Both the position numbers and the translations under genes were made by a program. Source: Euglena gracilis (lineage: Eukaryota; Euglenida; Euglenophyceae; Euglenales). From it: DNA of 64,000 nucleotides. The stretch spans positions 43,212,632 through 43,276,631 of the forward strand of contig CP154954.1 of assembly GCA_039621445.1 (NCBI GenBank). The letters are read 5' to 3'. Under the pieces are notes generated by a model. The model saw only the letters and a list, made by a program, of their open reading frames with translations. It did not search any database and was not told where the DNA came from. Below, one piece after another: positions 11,001-35,005 of the stretch (position 1 is its first letter; each line of letters opens with the position of its first letter).

Positions 11001-13154
11001 CTCCCCCTCCAATTTGGGGGGCGGGGGGTCGAAAGGCGCAAGGTTCAATGCACTCTGCAGCCTCCGCAACAGTACGACCCCACCCCCTTCGGAGCACTCC
11101 TGTGTTATGGCAGCATGCCTCAGATGGCGTTTTTTTTGCAAACTTTTCATTCGGCCATAAACAGTGACCCACTGAATGCCCAGTTGTGGTGTGCCATATG
11201 CCGAATGGACGTTTGTTTTGTATCCCTGTCAGGCACCAACCCTCCCCCGGTCGCGAGGAAAATGCCGTGGTATTCGAATGGAAAGGAACCTTCAATGATT
11301 TCCTGTGAACCTCCAAACAGTCTCACAGAAAGGGCAGTGCAAGTGAAAATTTTCGTCTTATTGCACCCCCCCCCTATATCTAACGACTCCCCTATGTCCA
11401 TCGACCACCCCGCCACCCCCCCCCCGGTCAGAGAAAGACACTTTTTCAGAAGTCTGACCAAATTCTTGGCCGAAATCTTTTGCACCCAAATCGGCCAAAA
11501 ATTGGCCAAAATGCCATTTTTGGCGCTTTTTGAGCAAAAATTTGTCAATTGCCCAAATTTTTTGGCGCTTTGTGACGGAAGGAAAATTTTGGCCTTTTGG
11601 GGGGGTGGGGTCCCGGTACCCGCCAACTTTTTTTTGACCCCTTGTCCAACGACCGTAGGTCGGAGGACACCTTTTTGGTCACAACCCTATGTCCAACAAC
11701 CACCCCCCCCCCGGTCAGAAAACAGAGGTTGCCGGTCGTGGACATGGGGGGGGGGGGGTAAGCTAACGGCTATGGCTACGGCCATGACTATGGCTATGAG
11801 ACTCTGGTGCATTCCGGAACATTCCGGAGAAGAAGGCTTTAGAGCCTTCTCAAGGCAACAATCAAGAAGATTGTTGGGTGATCGAGTGACTATGCAGAAC
11901 ATCTTGATCGACCTCTTTCAACATAAGAGCAGGTTACAAAGTACCCTGAGGACCTCCTCCGAAGGAGTCTTTGCTGCCGTTAATATTTTAAACTGATCCA
12001 AATGTTGACAGCATTTTTTTGGTGTCCACGGGTGAAAACAGGCGAAAAAAGAAGCAGCTGACATCCTTTTCGAAATTTTTTGAGTCACTGAATGTGTTTT
12101 CTTGTCTTGGACTCAAGGTGCACAAAATCCATCCAAATACACTATGGCAAAGTCCACCCCCATTTGCTCAATTAAAGAGAAAATTTTGCTCGGAAAATGA
12201 ACACAACCCCTATGGTAGATACTCTCCCAAGGGCTTTGCTTTGCAATCACCTCCCCTCCCTCTCCGGGCCAACCACATCATTGTGTTTGCCCACCCCAGT
12301 GGCATGCCCATGCCCCGCTTGGCCTACACCAACACGCCTCATCGCTTCTTCGAGGAGGTTTCCCTGTGGCAGAGGTGTGTGATGCCGGTGTGCCCTCCCC
12401 ACCCCAGCCCCTGTGTGGAGGCGGGGGGCAGGCGCCTTCTACGCCTACATGCTGTGCGTCGTCTTCTTCTGGCTGCTAATGTGCATGTCCAACATCCGGC
12501 CAGGCGGCCCCTTTTCGAAGCCGCAATTTCCACTCACACTGCCTTGTGAACGGCTTTGGTTGGCCATGCAACCTCAAGCAAGAGCCACCCCCCTGAGTGC
12601 CACTGCCCCCCCCCCCCGTTCCTCCCCCTGGTCGCAGGGGCCAACCCCCCCCCCGGAAGTTGGCCTCCCAGAAGAAGTTGGCCTCCACGTCTGCACGCCA
12701 ACGTCACCTCATAAGTCCCTCCCTCTAAAGCTATCAATTTGTCCCACATGAAAAATTTGACAGGTTTTGCAAAAATTAGACCGTCCCCGGATGCAAAGCA
12801 AAATCCTCACGTCAGTTTAAACTTTATGAGATTTCATATGTTTTCATCCGACTTTTTGGCAAAGCAAAAAAAGGGGGAATCGAGTAATTTCCAATGGAGA
12901 GGTCAGGCAACCTCCCGCACTGCCGGGAAGTTCATCTGGAGAGTTGGCCGCTGTGTTCACCAGCATTCAACCGCGACAACCACCCGGGGGCCAGGAGGGG
13001 CCCCTGCCGCCAAGCCATGCTGGAGAACCCGTACGTCACGTTCGGCCGCGGCAACGCGGAGGACGACATCAACCTCGTGCCGCTGATGGGCGTCGCCGCT
13101 CTCAAGAAGAAGCACCGCCGGAAGTTCAAGGCCACCGCCGATGCCCCGCGATAG
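8056..13154 (+). CDS. Polytopic membrane protein, bestrophin-like character
   Basis: About ten exons: 8056-8155, 8351-8410, 8737-8855, 9069-9170, ~9421-9510, ~9605-9740, ~9977-10100, ~10876-10990, ~12423-12500 and ~12990-13154 (stop). Several joins are conventional and in frame, for example HKPW to VLFFEFMRALFYLFIIRKFG to LPYFAVPVISTWLC. Membrane segments are visible in exons 2, 3, 8 (SYCTSCISILAFTMGPYFANI) and 9 (AFYAYMLCVVFFWLLMCM). Loops include AAYQRREQALSILASIKASAQ, FGHYLTAISETERETMLGN and NNAINLILGFERLRVF. The C terminus ends in a basic KKKHRRKFKATAD tail. The pattern 'VVFPLSFS ... AYQRREQALxxLAxIKASA ... TPCTIRSYC' recalls a protist membrane family that I remember as bestrophin/UPF0187-like, presumably an anion channel. 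The family assignment is from memory and tentative. The start, MSSSRPQ or MLGQ nine residues later, is the first ATG in frame. Confidence 0.6.
10315..10621. repeat. 33-bp direct repeats around a foldback
   Basis: The block gccctccgaacagttgcgta plus caaa(a)gggcatcgg occurs at 10315-10347 and again at 10588-10621. Between them lies a foldback of about 180 bp. The duplicated sequence is not immediately adjacent to the foldback ends, so this is not a simple target-site duplication. Confidence 0.8.
10383..10566. mobile_element. Foldback element, AAATAACAC family
   Basis: Terminal inverted repeat: GTAAACCCCCCCAAATAAC on the left, GTTATTTGGGAGGGGGGTTTAC on the right, with internal 'ggtgtgttatttggg' and 'ggggtgttatttt' blocks that give nested hairpins. 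There is no coding capacity. Related copies occur at 53.85-54.18 and 60.06-60.18 kb. It sits in an intron of the membrane-protein gene. Confidence 0.7.
10675..10850. repeat. Cluster of GAGGAGG/CCTCCTC hairpins
   Basis: Repeated inverted pairs such as TTCGAGGAGG with CCTCCTCGAA, around a TCTCGAGCCTCC core, repeated four or five times. The whole stretch can fold into several alternative stems. It lies directly upstream of exon 8 of the membrane-protein gene. Confidence 0.75.
11362..11752. repeat. Dispersed element, copy 2
   Basis: Second copy of the family at 7.3 and 20.2 kb. It shows the 'ggccaaaatgccatttttgg' core, 'tttggcgctttgtgacggaa', 'gggggtggggtcccggtacc', 'ttttttttgaccccttgtcc', 'cggaggacacctttttggtc' and 'gaaaacagaggttgcc' blocks in the same order. 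It is intronic. Confidence 0.8.
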
Positions 13155-23221
<10,067 letters not shown>

Positions 23222-23540
23222 ATGCAATCACCTACATCACCTGATTTGACTGGTGCAGCAAAACGCAAGCCAGGGGGCAGGTGGCGGGGGTTTTCGAGGT
23301 CCACCCCTTGCCCAAGCGGCTCTGTTGCACGTGTGCCGCGACGTGCCAGCAGTGGGCAGCAACTAGAGGTCGACGGTCTCCACATAGACCTGGACCGGTC
23401 ACTGTGCCAGAATCAGCCCTGAAAAACGCTCTCATGGTGGAGGAAAGCACGCGTGGCAGCTGAAGTTGCACACCCAAAGGAGCCATTGCAGGTGGTGTTT
23501 AGGGTCGTGTTTGTTGTGTTCTGTCCGAAACTTCGCTATC

Positions 23541-24952
23541 GTGGTCGGTGTGCGCAAATGCGCACGTCGTCATGGTGTGCACATTTCGCACTCCGCCGAC
23601 GTCCATCTTTATGCGCGTGGTCGGTGTTTGAAAGTGTGCAAACACCGACCACGTGCGCATTTTCACAAACCGAGCACTTGTTTTTTCTTTTCTTATTCCC
23701 ACCAAACACTTGATACATGTGCTTTGTGTTTTTTCAATGCATCTCTGCCTGTTTTCAGAGCAAAGCTGCGTCGTAAGCCCTTCCGGTTATTGTTGTTTCA
23801 AAAGGCTCAGGGAGCAAGGCCTGCTTTTGTGCTGTGATACTTCATCACATCACTTTGCACAAATGTAAATGAGGTCGGTTTGCGCAAATGGGCTCACATT
23901 GACGGCACGCGCATTTGCGCAAACCGACCTCATCTTCTGCCACAAACTCATGGTATTTGTCACATCACTTCAGCATTATAAATTCCGGGGTATTTATGGC
24001 CGTTCTTCGGGGGACCATAGAGTGGTCGATGTGCGAAATTGCACACATCGACATTCTTTCTTTGTTCAGACCATGGCTGCAATAAATCACTCCAATGAAA
24101 TTGTGTGATTCCCTCTCCCGTTTCATCAGGAGACAATTTGACCGGACACATCCCCACTTCAAGTTCGGTGGGGACTCATGACCCTTCCCTCCCCTTCAAA
24201 ACACTTTTCCTTCACCCTGCACGGGCCTTCACAAAATCCCCAGGCACGCCTTCCTCTCTACGTCCCTATCCAGCGACGCGATTGGACCCACCCTAACCCC
24301 CCCATCCTTGCTCCCCGCGCTCTGGCAAACGTCCAAAGACATAAGCCCGAGGCTGGCAAGAATAAAAAAGTGCGTCAAAACCCCTGGAGGGTGCCAGCCA
24401 GGGCCGCCAACAGCCGGTGAGGAGAGCCGCATCGCACAAAAAGGGGGGAGGCGGCACCGGGATTTTGGTGTTTTGTCGGTATTTTTTTTTTCATTTTGGG
24501 GGGATTGGTCCGGGGGGTTTTCGTGTCATTCCAACCTAAAAAAATACAGCAAAAAAAACGCGTCATTCTCGGGAGAGCCGGTGCCAACAACAAGAAACAG
24601 CCCATATTTTGTCCGATCCCGATGCCTCTCGCTCTCACCCCTTGCAACGCCGACGCCCAAATCAAATTTTGGTCGATGTGCGAAAATGCGCACATCGACC
24701 AAAAAAAGCTTAAATGCGAGATGCACCGCCAAAGCCACACTTCTGCCTAAACTCCTAAAAATGGGAGCTCGATGGGAATCCAGTCGGAACCCTAACCCTA
24801 TCCCCTTCCATAACCCCAACTTTCCCCCAAAGGTCGGACCCGGGTCCCACCATACCCCCCGTGATCCAACTATATGGCCCTGGGGGGGGGGAATTTAGTT
24901 GGGAGCTGCCATATGCATGAACATATAATATTGTATTATATATAATATACAT

Positions 24953-24986
<34 letters not shown>

Positions 24987-26160
24987 CTGGCATGTTGCAT
25001 GTTTTCTAAAGGGGGGAAAATGAGGCATTATTGTGGTGAGAACGGAAAAAACGATTCCCGGTCGAGGCATGTGGAAGATTGCACAGATCGTTATTTTTGA
25101 AGAAAAGTGTCTAGCAATCACGGGGATTCACACGTTATAAAATCCTCCCGCGCAACTTCCAAACCAATGACACGAAAACGATCGGTTGTGTGGGTTGGAA
25201 ATAAGACATACACACCTGTCCTTTCAGCAGACAAACTTTCCCCCCCTTCCCATGACCTAAAGCCAGAATTTCTTCACCACACAATAGTTTCAAAAGTTTT
25301 GCAGCCACAATTGTCAGTGTGCGCAACTGCGCACGTCAACTGTCAAGGACGAAGACCACTCCAACATACGAAAGTCAGACAAAGGTACGTTTATTATTTC
25401 TAGAGCCAAGATACGGCAGCTGTTGTCTTTCATGTGGCAATAGAAAAAATGTGGAGTTTTTTTCCTAAATGTGAAGTGGTTGGTGTGCGCAAATGCGCAC
25501 GTCAACTATTCACATATTTCTGCACACCAACCACGTTCGTATTTTTTGTAAGTTGGTGTGTGCATTTGCACACATAAACCACTTATGTATTTTGTGTAAG
25601 TGGTTGGTGTGCACATTTGCGCACATCGGCCATCAACAAATTCATTAATGGTCAGTGTGCGCAAATGCACACACCAGCTACCCACACAAAATGCACACGT
25701 GGTTGGTGTGTGCAAGTGCACACATCGACCCTCATTTCATAAATTTGTGTCACGCAGCGGTGGACACACGTTTCGGTCTGTCCACAGCAGCAGAGTTCTG
25801 GAAAGGTTTTTATGCCACAATCGTCGATTAATTTATTTGCACATTGCATCACATCAAATGGTGGAAAGTCGGTCCCCTTCAAACAGGTGTGTAACGCCTG
25901 GCAGTTACAAGCAGCACGGACACACCAAAACCCATAGTCGCAACAGCAAGGGTGTACAAACCACCTGTTTCACAGACGACAACACCAATCTGTCGTTCCA
26001 GGCGTATCAGAAAGCTCGTTAGGATGGTAGTTTGAGACCTTTAACCTGTGCTGTGAGGTGTGAATTTTATATCTTGCCATTTTCCCAGGTGCATTCGGCG
26101 GTTCAAGAATTTTGTAAAATAAAAAATGTTGATTTGCGCAATTGCGCACATCGACAAAGA
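23541..26160. repeat. Palindrome cluster A, TGTGCGCAAATGCGCACA
   Basis: About a dozen imperfect palindromes share the core TGCGC-AA(A/T)TGCGCA with GTGGTCGGTG or GTGGTTGGTG flanks. Positions: ~23541-23571, 23619-23652 (14-bp perfect arms, GTGGTCGGTGTTTG), 23871-23932 (20-bp perfect arms around a 22-bp loop), 24020-24055, 24671-24704 (TTGGTCGATGTGCG arms), 25313-25342, 25477-25510, 25551-25584, 25598-25632, 25648-25682, 25699-25733 and 26127-26160. Each copy can form a stem-loop. The arms vary but pairing is kept, as in hairpin-type interspersed repeats. Confidence 0.85.
24735..24905. repeat. Dispersed repeat with microsatellite 3' end, copy 1
   Basis: Blocks 'gggaatccagtcggaaccct', 'actttcccccaaaggtcgga' and 'gatccaactatatggccc', a G-run, 'gggagctgccatatgcat', then an AT microsatellite. 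Homologous to 35.59-35.78 kb and, over its 3' half, to 26.45-26.55 kb. It contains an 'aaccctaaccct' telomere-like core. Confidence 0.75.
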
Positions 26161-26339
26161 AAAAAGCTTGAGATGTGCCACCTAAGTTCGGCCGCATTCT
26201 GGACGAATTCCAGAATTCCAGAATTCCAGAATTTTGGCCAAATTCGGGCTATTTTGGGACAGAGTGCGTTTTCCAAAACTTTCCCGAAACGGGGACCCAA
26301 CTTCCGGCGTAACTTTGGTATTAAAAAGGCCCAATTTTC

Positions 26340-26545
26340 GGCGTGCCAATCTTAACCCTAACCCTATTTCGAAAATTAAGTGGAACCCTTCCCGGATCCA
26401 CTGACCATTGCCTGGGAACCGCACGGTTCCCCAGCGCCGCGGGACCGAAAAGTCGGAACGTCAGACCCGGGTCACACCAACCTCACCCCCTGATCCAACT
26501 ATATGGCCCCCCCTGGGGGGGGGGGGGGCATATAGCTGGGAGCTG
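26340..26545. repeat. Dispersed repeat with microsatellite 3' end, copy 2
   Basis: Starts near 'cttaaccctaaccctatt' and continues with 'agacccgggtcacaccaacc', 'gatccaactatatggccccc', a G-run and 'agctgggagctgcc', after which a TG microsatellite begins immediately. Confidence 0.7.
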
Positions 26546-26550
26546 CCGTG

Positions 26551-26777
<227 letters not shown>

Positions 26778-26840
26778 TATATGTGTATGTCTATGTATAT
26801 GTGTGTGTATATGTATATGTACATGTATATGTATATGTGG

Positions 26841-27713
26841 CAGGTGAGAATTATAATACCCCCCGGGGAGGTACTAAACTAACTAAAGTTCACCCCACGA
26901 TGGCCACCCAAAATTTTTTCTTGTCCCCGTCCGCAGCGATCGCAGGTTTTTTCGGGGGTCTTCAGCAGGACGCGCGCGACGCGCGAAGGCCCAACAGTGG
27001 CAGAGACAACTGCCCGGCTTTTGACTGCCGGGCGATTTCCCAGAACCGGCCCCTTTGTGGTCCACCCCGGAGGACCCGGAGGGCCAAGTCCCCCCTTCGG
27101 AACCGACCGTTCAGCGGGCGTTATCTTTCCTCCTCCCTGCCCGTCCGCCGCCTTTGGGAATCGTGCGGCTTTGGTTCGGCAGGATGCGCGTCGTGCGCGT
27201 CCTGCCGAAGAACCCCAAAAAAACGGGCGATCGCCGCAGACGGGGACAAGAAAAAATTTTGGGTGGCCATCGTGGGGTGAATTTTTGTAACCCCCCCCAA
27301 TGAGTGCGCAGTGCCCTGATTATGCGCAGTGCCTTAATAAGTGCACACCCCCCAAGGGTCCGAAACTACCTCCCTAAAAAGTGCGCACCCCCCCAAAGGA
27401 GAAATCACTGTCACATCTCAGGTCGGAAAGCAGACGCAATTCTCAGAACTGCCCTTCTCAGACCAAATATTTCTATTGCCCAAGCCCAAGTTTGACACAT
27501 AAGCATTTGACTCGCTGCTTGAAATCACAAAATAGGGGAAAATTGAAAAAGAGTGGGGGAAACGTAAGTATTTTGGGTTTTGCCCTAAAAAGTGCGCACT
27601 GCCCTAATAAGTGTGCACCCCTTGGGGTCCGAAACTATGTCCTTAAAATGCGCGCACCCGCGTGCACTTATTAGGGGGGGGGTTACCCCGGGGGGTATTA
27701 TATTTCTCACCTG
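26841..27713. mobile_element. Composite foldback element in TATATG repeat
   Basis: 28-bp terminal inverted repeats (CAGGTGAGAATTATAATACC plus CCCCGGGG; one mismatch between ends) lie at 26841-26868 and 27686-27713. Both flanks are (TATATG)n, as if inserted into, or seeding, that microsatellite. Inside is a second inverted repeat of about 95 bp (26889-26985 and 27175-27282), whose outer 41 bp are identical. It is followed by a direct repeat pair (about 27290-27395 and 27583-27680) with 'aaaagtgcgcac' and 'gggtccgaaactac' blocks. No convincing coding sequence was seen, so it would be non-autonomous. Confidence 0.75.
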
Positions 27714-27967
27714 ACGTATATGTATATGTATATGTATATGAATATGTGTATGTATATGTATATGTATATGTATACGTCTTTGTATATGTATATGTACATG
27801 TATAGGTATATGTACATGTATAGGTATATGTATATGTATATGCATATGCATATGTAGATGTATATGTATATGTATATGTATATGTGAATATATATATGTA
27901 TATGTATATGGATATGTATATGTTGTATATGTATATGTATATGTATATGTGTATGTATATGTATACA

Positions 27968-28040
27968 TAGGGGCATTAGGGCCAAAGCCCTAATGCCCCT
28001 TTGGCCATTAGGGCCATCCCCCTTTGGCCCTAATGGCCAA
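27968..28040. repeat. Two perfect hairpins
   Basis: AGGGGCATTAGGGC pairs with GCCCTAATGCCCCT around a four-base loop. Immediately after, TTGGCCATTAGGGCCA pairs with TGGCCCTAATGGCCAA around about 8 bases. The two share the CATTAGGGC motif. Confidence 0.9.
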
Positions 28041-28977
28041 AGGGGGCAGAGAAAGCCAAACGTGACCAAAAGTTGCCAAAAAAGAACCAGGAGAATTCAA
28101 AAGTGGTCAAAGGCAACCAACCAAAAGCGAAAGATGCCGCCCAAAGGTGGTCAAAAGAGACTAAAAGAGACCAAATGTGAGCAAAAGTTGGCAGAAATGG
28201 CCAAAGCTTGGCAAAAATGGACAAAAACAATGGGCGAAAGCGCTTAAAAGCGTAGGGTAGGGCATATACCTTTTTTTTATTGACACACCTCCTGCTATGC
28301 CCAATATTTGCCGACCAGGGCCGACCAGAGCCGACCAGAGCACCAGAATCGACCATTGGCAGCTTCGTATCATTCCCCAGCCCATCCATTCCTCATCGTC
28401 ATCTATCCATTTTTGTTCATGGGGTCCCTCCCCAGTCGATTCAAGCAGTTGCTTTGGGACATTTCCATTCCCTGTAAAGTGAGACAACCCCCCCCCCCAC
28501 GCCAAAGGCCTATTTTGTGTATCCCACTCCGCCCGCTCAGGCACCGACTGGCCGTACCCCACCCCTCCCCAGCAGCTGGGGGGCTCCGGCACCAGCTTCA
28601 TTCATCCTCGCCGTCGTCTCGGCAGGCAAGGGGCTCCATTTCGTTCGGAACCAGAGCCCAAAGAAAAGTCACAGGCTTCGTCCACCGGCAGGAGAACTTG
28701 GCAATGATTGAATGCGACAGGCCAAAAATAATAATAATGTGTATTGATGACACCAGAACCTTGGGCCTCAGGCCACACAAGCAACGGAACGGGTCTCTTC
28801 TGCGCGTCAATCCGACAGTCCCCGCACACCACGGACACACTCAAACGTTCTCGTCGTGTGTTCCCCCTCCAGCAGGGATTGTTGCGCAGCGTGAAACGAT
28901 TCCCTCCGGAGAACTCCGGATAAAAATTTGGCCCCACCTGCAGTCCCTGCCGCCCGCCAATCCTTGCCCCCCCCCCC

Positions 28978-30974
<1,997 letters not shown>

Positions 30975-31058
30975 TGTGGCCAATTTTCTCGGTGCGTCCA
31001 TGTTCTTCACTTGGGGGTTTCAAAATTGTGTTGTGTTTGTGTGCGTGTGTGTGTGCGC

Positions 31059-31080
<22 letters not shown>

Positions 31081-31091
<11 letters not shown>

Positions 31092-31130
31092 GGTGGGTGG
31101 GTGGGTGGGTGGGTGGGTGGGTGCGTGGGT
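31081..31130. repeat. (GTGG)n G-rich tract
   Basis: About eleven GGGT repeats in a row, within a longer TG-type region. The run of G-triplets could form G-quadruplexes on the + strand. A shorter GGGT run occurs at about 1951-1974. Confidence 0.9.
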
Positions 31131-31257
31131 GTGGGTGTGTGTTGTGTGTGTGTTGTGTGTCGTGTGTCGTGTGTCGTGTGTGTGTGTCGTGTGTCGTGTG
31201 TCGTGTGTTGTGTGTTGTGTGTTGTGTGTTGTGTGTGTGTGTGTGTGTGTGTTGTGT

Positions 31258-31366
<109 letters not shown>

Positions 31367-31689
31367 GTGTGTGGGTGTGTGTGTGTGTGCGTTGTGTGGG
31401 CGTTTGCGTGTGCGTGCGTGCGTGCTTGCGTGTGGGGTGTGGGGGCGGTTCGGGCGTGCATGTGTGTTTGTGTCAGAGAGCTAGATTCTTTTTTGAGATT
31501 GGTGACCGAGGAGGAGAGGGGGTCCGCGCCCCTGAGGGGGTCAAGTGGGTGCCACAGAGGTTGCTCGTTTTCTTTTTGACTCCTGAAATTGCCCCCCCCC
31601 CCCAAAAATGCATCCGTGCCCCCCCCCCCCGAGGTATTGGGTGGGTGGTGCTTACCCCCCCAGGTCCCATAAAAAGATCCGGTCTGTGT

Positions 31690-31825
31690 TTGTGTGCATG
31701 TTGTGTTGGGTTGGGTTGCGTTGTGTTGCGTTGTGTTGTGTTGTGTTGTGTTGTGTTGTGTTGTGTTGTGTGTGTGTTGGTTGGTGTTGTGTTGTGTTGT
31801 GTTGTGTTGTGTTGTGTTGTGTGTG
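31690..31825. repeat. (TTGTG)n pentamer array
   Basis: About 25 copies of GTTGT/TTGTG with one GTTGG interruption near 31777, followed by a short TG run and GCGCGCG. Confidence 0.95.
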
Positions 31826-31964
31826 TGTGTGTGTGTGCGCGCGCGTGCGTGTGTTGTGGTGTGTTGTGTGTGCGAGCGAAATGATTGTGTATGTGTGTTT
31901 TCTCGAGAGACACGACGACGTTTTCTTTTGGTATCTCGCAGAAAAGCAACCACTCCTGTACTCC

Positions 31965-32160
31965 TGTGGCAGAGCGCCGCGGCCCCAACCAACCCTGGAG
32001 TTCCCCCAGCACCGCTTCACTGCCGCCCCCGTGCCACAGCCTGCAGCACCTCCGGTGGCCTTCGTCTTCCCGCAGAGTGCTGTGACCTACTCCGCGCCTT
32101 CATTTGGGGCGTTTGCTGAGCCCCCGGAAAGGCTCCACCACACCTACCCCCCTCCCCCTC
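31965..32160 (+). CDS. Possible exon, unknown
   Basis: A GC-rich block that starts after a 'cctgtggcag' acceptor-like sequence. One frame reads PQPTLEFPQHRF, then PPVAFVFPQSAVTYSAPSFG; two other frames are also open over much of it. It could be a separate short gene, a 3' exon of the 29-kb gene, or untranslated. No family recognised. Confidence 0.3.
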
Positions 32161-33628
32161 CCCCCGGAAACTGCAATGACCAAGAACCTGTCAGGGACCC
32201 CGCCTGGGAAACTGTCATCGTCCCCGGTGCTGCCAACTCATCTTACCACTGGGCCCAGATGTTAGGCGAGGGGTGGAGTGCATTTCATTTTCTTAAACAC
32301 ACCTCGATGGGAATTCTCTCTGCATTTTGGTGGTGATTCTGTTATTTTCAGGAAATGGGTTAGGGTTTTGATCAGACAATTCCTTAAGCACTGGCCGCCC
32401 CCCCCCCCCGGGGGGGGGGGGGGGTGGGTGACTGGTTTTTTCGGAGTGATTGGCTGGTTTTTGGCCCGGACCCCCTCCCCCTTGGGGGGGGGGGGGGGTG
32501 GCAAAAAAAATCCACCAAAGTGACCTGGCGCCGAAGGCGCCGGAAAAAAAATTTTGGCCTTTTTTTCATGTTTTTGGTCAAATTTCCTTTGGATTCCAGA
32601 TTCCCCCCCCCCCCCGGGGGGGTGATTTACTGGTTTCCCAAAAAAAAAAGTGACTGACTGGTTTTCGAAAGTGGAGTGACTCCCTCCCCCCCCCGGAGGT
32701 CAGTAAAAAAATTGTATGGTTGGGATTAGGGTTAGGGTTAGGGTTAGCCCAAGTTTGGAGGTTTGGCCAGAATTTCGACCAAAATTTAGCCTAAATTCAA
32801 ATGGGGCTGACGAAACACCAACCCTGCCCCTATTGCCAATCCCTAACCCCAACCTTATCTTTTTTGAATTGCCCAAGCCTGATGCCTCAGGAAGGCGTCA
32901 CGTTCAGGCATCAGGCTTTCCTCCATTGTCCCAGAATTCTCCGTGGTGGGAGGTGAAACCCAGGCAAATTTTCTTCGGTCCATTTTCTTAAACACAAGGG
33001 GGTCCAAACTTTATTTGCCATCCAGGCTAGAAGCCCATGTTTTGACACAAACATGACACAGGACACCCCGCGCCCATTTTTTGGGGTGCCTAACCCCTGG
33101 CCCCCCTCCCATTTACCAGTGGGGACCTTCACGTGATGTATACGGCGGCGCCGGTGACGTCCCCGACATTGGCGTTCCATTTCCCTGGATGGGGGATGGT
33201 TGGGGTGTAATCCCTCTAGCGAACAACCCTAATGCTGCACTGTGCCGTCTATGCCGCCCTGCTCTCTGAACCTGACTCTCTCACCTCCAAGTGTGTCTGT
33301 GTCGTAGCAGTAGGATTAGCAAACACCTCTCTTCCACATTTGTAGATGCCGTGCTCTCTGTACAGCTGATGGTCATAAATCGCAATGTCTCCTCGTGGCG
33401 GCAGCTGTGAACTGGTATATGACATCCCCATCCAGAAATGGAGGCAAATGTCATGCTTGGTCTGTTCTCTGGTCCCAACGGCTGTTCTTTTTCCTTCAAT
33501 TTGGTGATTTTTTGATCTTTCTCTGTGGAGCATGAGCTTTCGCTTATGGGTTATTTGGGGACTTTTAATGTCTCTTCCTGAAGTCTACAAAAGGTGGTAA
33601 TTTAATAAATGAAGCTGGTAAAAAGTTT

Positions 33629-33706
33629 ATATATATATATATAACTTTTTATTCATTGTTTTATTTAGTGTTGTTTTATTTTATATATATATATATATAT
33701 ATTTTT

Positions 33707-33745
<39 letters not shown>
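33629..33745. repeat. (TA)n tracts
   Basis: Three TA runs separated by T-rich sequence with repeated 'ttttattcattg/ttttattcagtg' phrases. The surrounding region is the most AT-rich of the window. Confidence 0.95.
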
Positions 33746-34599
33746 TATTTTTATTCAGTGTTGCTGAGTTAGTTAGGTGTTACATTCCTGAATAACAATG
33801 GGAGAAGGCTGAAGATCATCCGCCCCCTTTCCCCAAGGACAAACATGAAAAATGATAAATTTTTCTGGAAAACCGTCTGGCGATAAATGTTGTAAATTCA
33901 TCCAGAATCCCATGCTGTTTCCACAGTCCCCGCACAGATGTCCAAAAGCGCATTCAATGAAAGAAAAATGGTGTTAACACCACATTGCCTTCAGACAAGG
34001 TAAAAAAAAAAACGGGTCCGTCAACAGTTTTCAGACATTGTCCAAAATAGAATTGGGGATATTAACCCAAAGGACGATGCAAAGGAGCAAAAAAAGTTAT
34101 TTGTGGTGTCCGGGGGGGGGGGGGGTGAGAAAAAATACACTTTCTCGGTCATTCTGTTTTCGTTTTGCAACATTGGTGGATGTATTGAGCCGTCTTCCAA
34201 CAACAAAAAAAGTGCAGGAACATGAAATTTGCAATTCTGGGAACATGGTGGTTCCAAAAGTAAATATTTTTGGCCCGAAAATCAAAAATGACAAAAATTT
34301 TGATAAAAAGTTTGGTCTCAGGGAAAATCTGGTCCAGATGCAAAACAAGGCAAATATTTCCCAGAACAACTCAAGGGGAAAAAAAACAAAAATTACCAAA
34401 TTGGACAATTTTGACAAAATTTTGCCAAGATTGGGAGAGAATGCAAACAAATGGGAAAGCAAAGCGCCGATGTGCCCCCCCCGCCTTGTGAATAATTTGT
34501 GGAATGGCCGCAACTCATTGCACCTTCAATTGTCCAGTTCATGTGGAAAATGCAGAAAGGGAAAAAATTGCAGAAGAATTTCGGAGACTGCGGCAGGGG

Positions 34600-35005
34600 T
34601 TTTCTTTGGGACCCCAGGGGGGTCCCACGGGTTGGAAAAAAGGTGCTGGCTGGACCCCCCCAGGGGTTGTGGGTTCGGGGGGGGGGAGGGGTCCAGCCGG
34701 CTGGGAGCTGGACCCGATTGGTACCCCAAAAAGATGCCCCCCAACAGCCTAAATCCAACAAGAATTGGAGGTGAAGAACCAAAACCACCCAAAATGCCAT
34801 TTCTGACACCCTTTTCCCAAAAAATTTTCGCCAATTTGTGCCGAAAAAAAATTTCAGTCCTGCCCGGCTGGCCCGAACTTTCAGCGGACCCCCCCCCCGG
34901 GGGGGTCCCAGCTGGGAGGTGCCGGCTGGAGAAAAGGTGCTGGCTGGCTGGACCCCCCCCTGGGTGGGGCAGGGTCCCCTCCGGCTTAAAAAAAACCCCG
35001 AACAA
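34600..35005. repeat. Repeat pair with GTGCTGGCTGG blocks
   Basis: The phrase 'gaaaaggtgctggctgg' followed by 'acccccc' occurs at about 34637 and about 34932. The outer ends read 'caggggttttctttggg' and 'cttaaaaaaaaccccg', an imperfect inverted pair that recalls the hAT-like MITE ends at 57.0 kb. Complementary relatives ('ccagcacctttttcc') are at 61.3 kb. Confidence 0.55.

Noticed and set aside
26889-27290. Protein-like frames (FFGGLQQDARDARRP and its mirror) inside the composite foldback
   Set aside because: The two arms are inverted copies and give similar peptides on opposite strands. No family match or codon bias specific to one strand.
28045-28245. GCCAAAAG-rich stretch as a coding region for a Lys-rich protein
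   Set aside because: A degenerate short-repeat array with AT-rich third positions, unlike the verified exons.
34600-35005. Third hAT-like MITE
   Set aside because: The ends resemble CAGGGGTTTT / AAAAAACCCC, but the right end reads CCCCG, no 8-bp duplication was found and the interior is unrelated. Kept only as a repeat.
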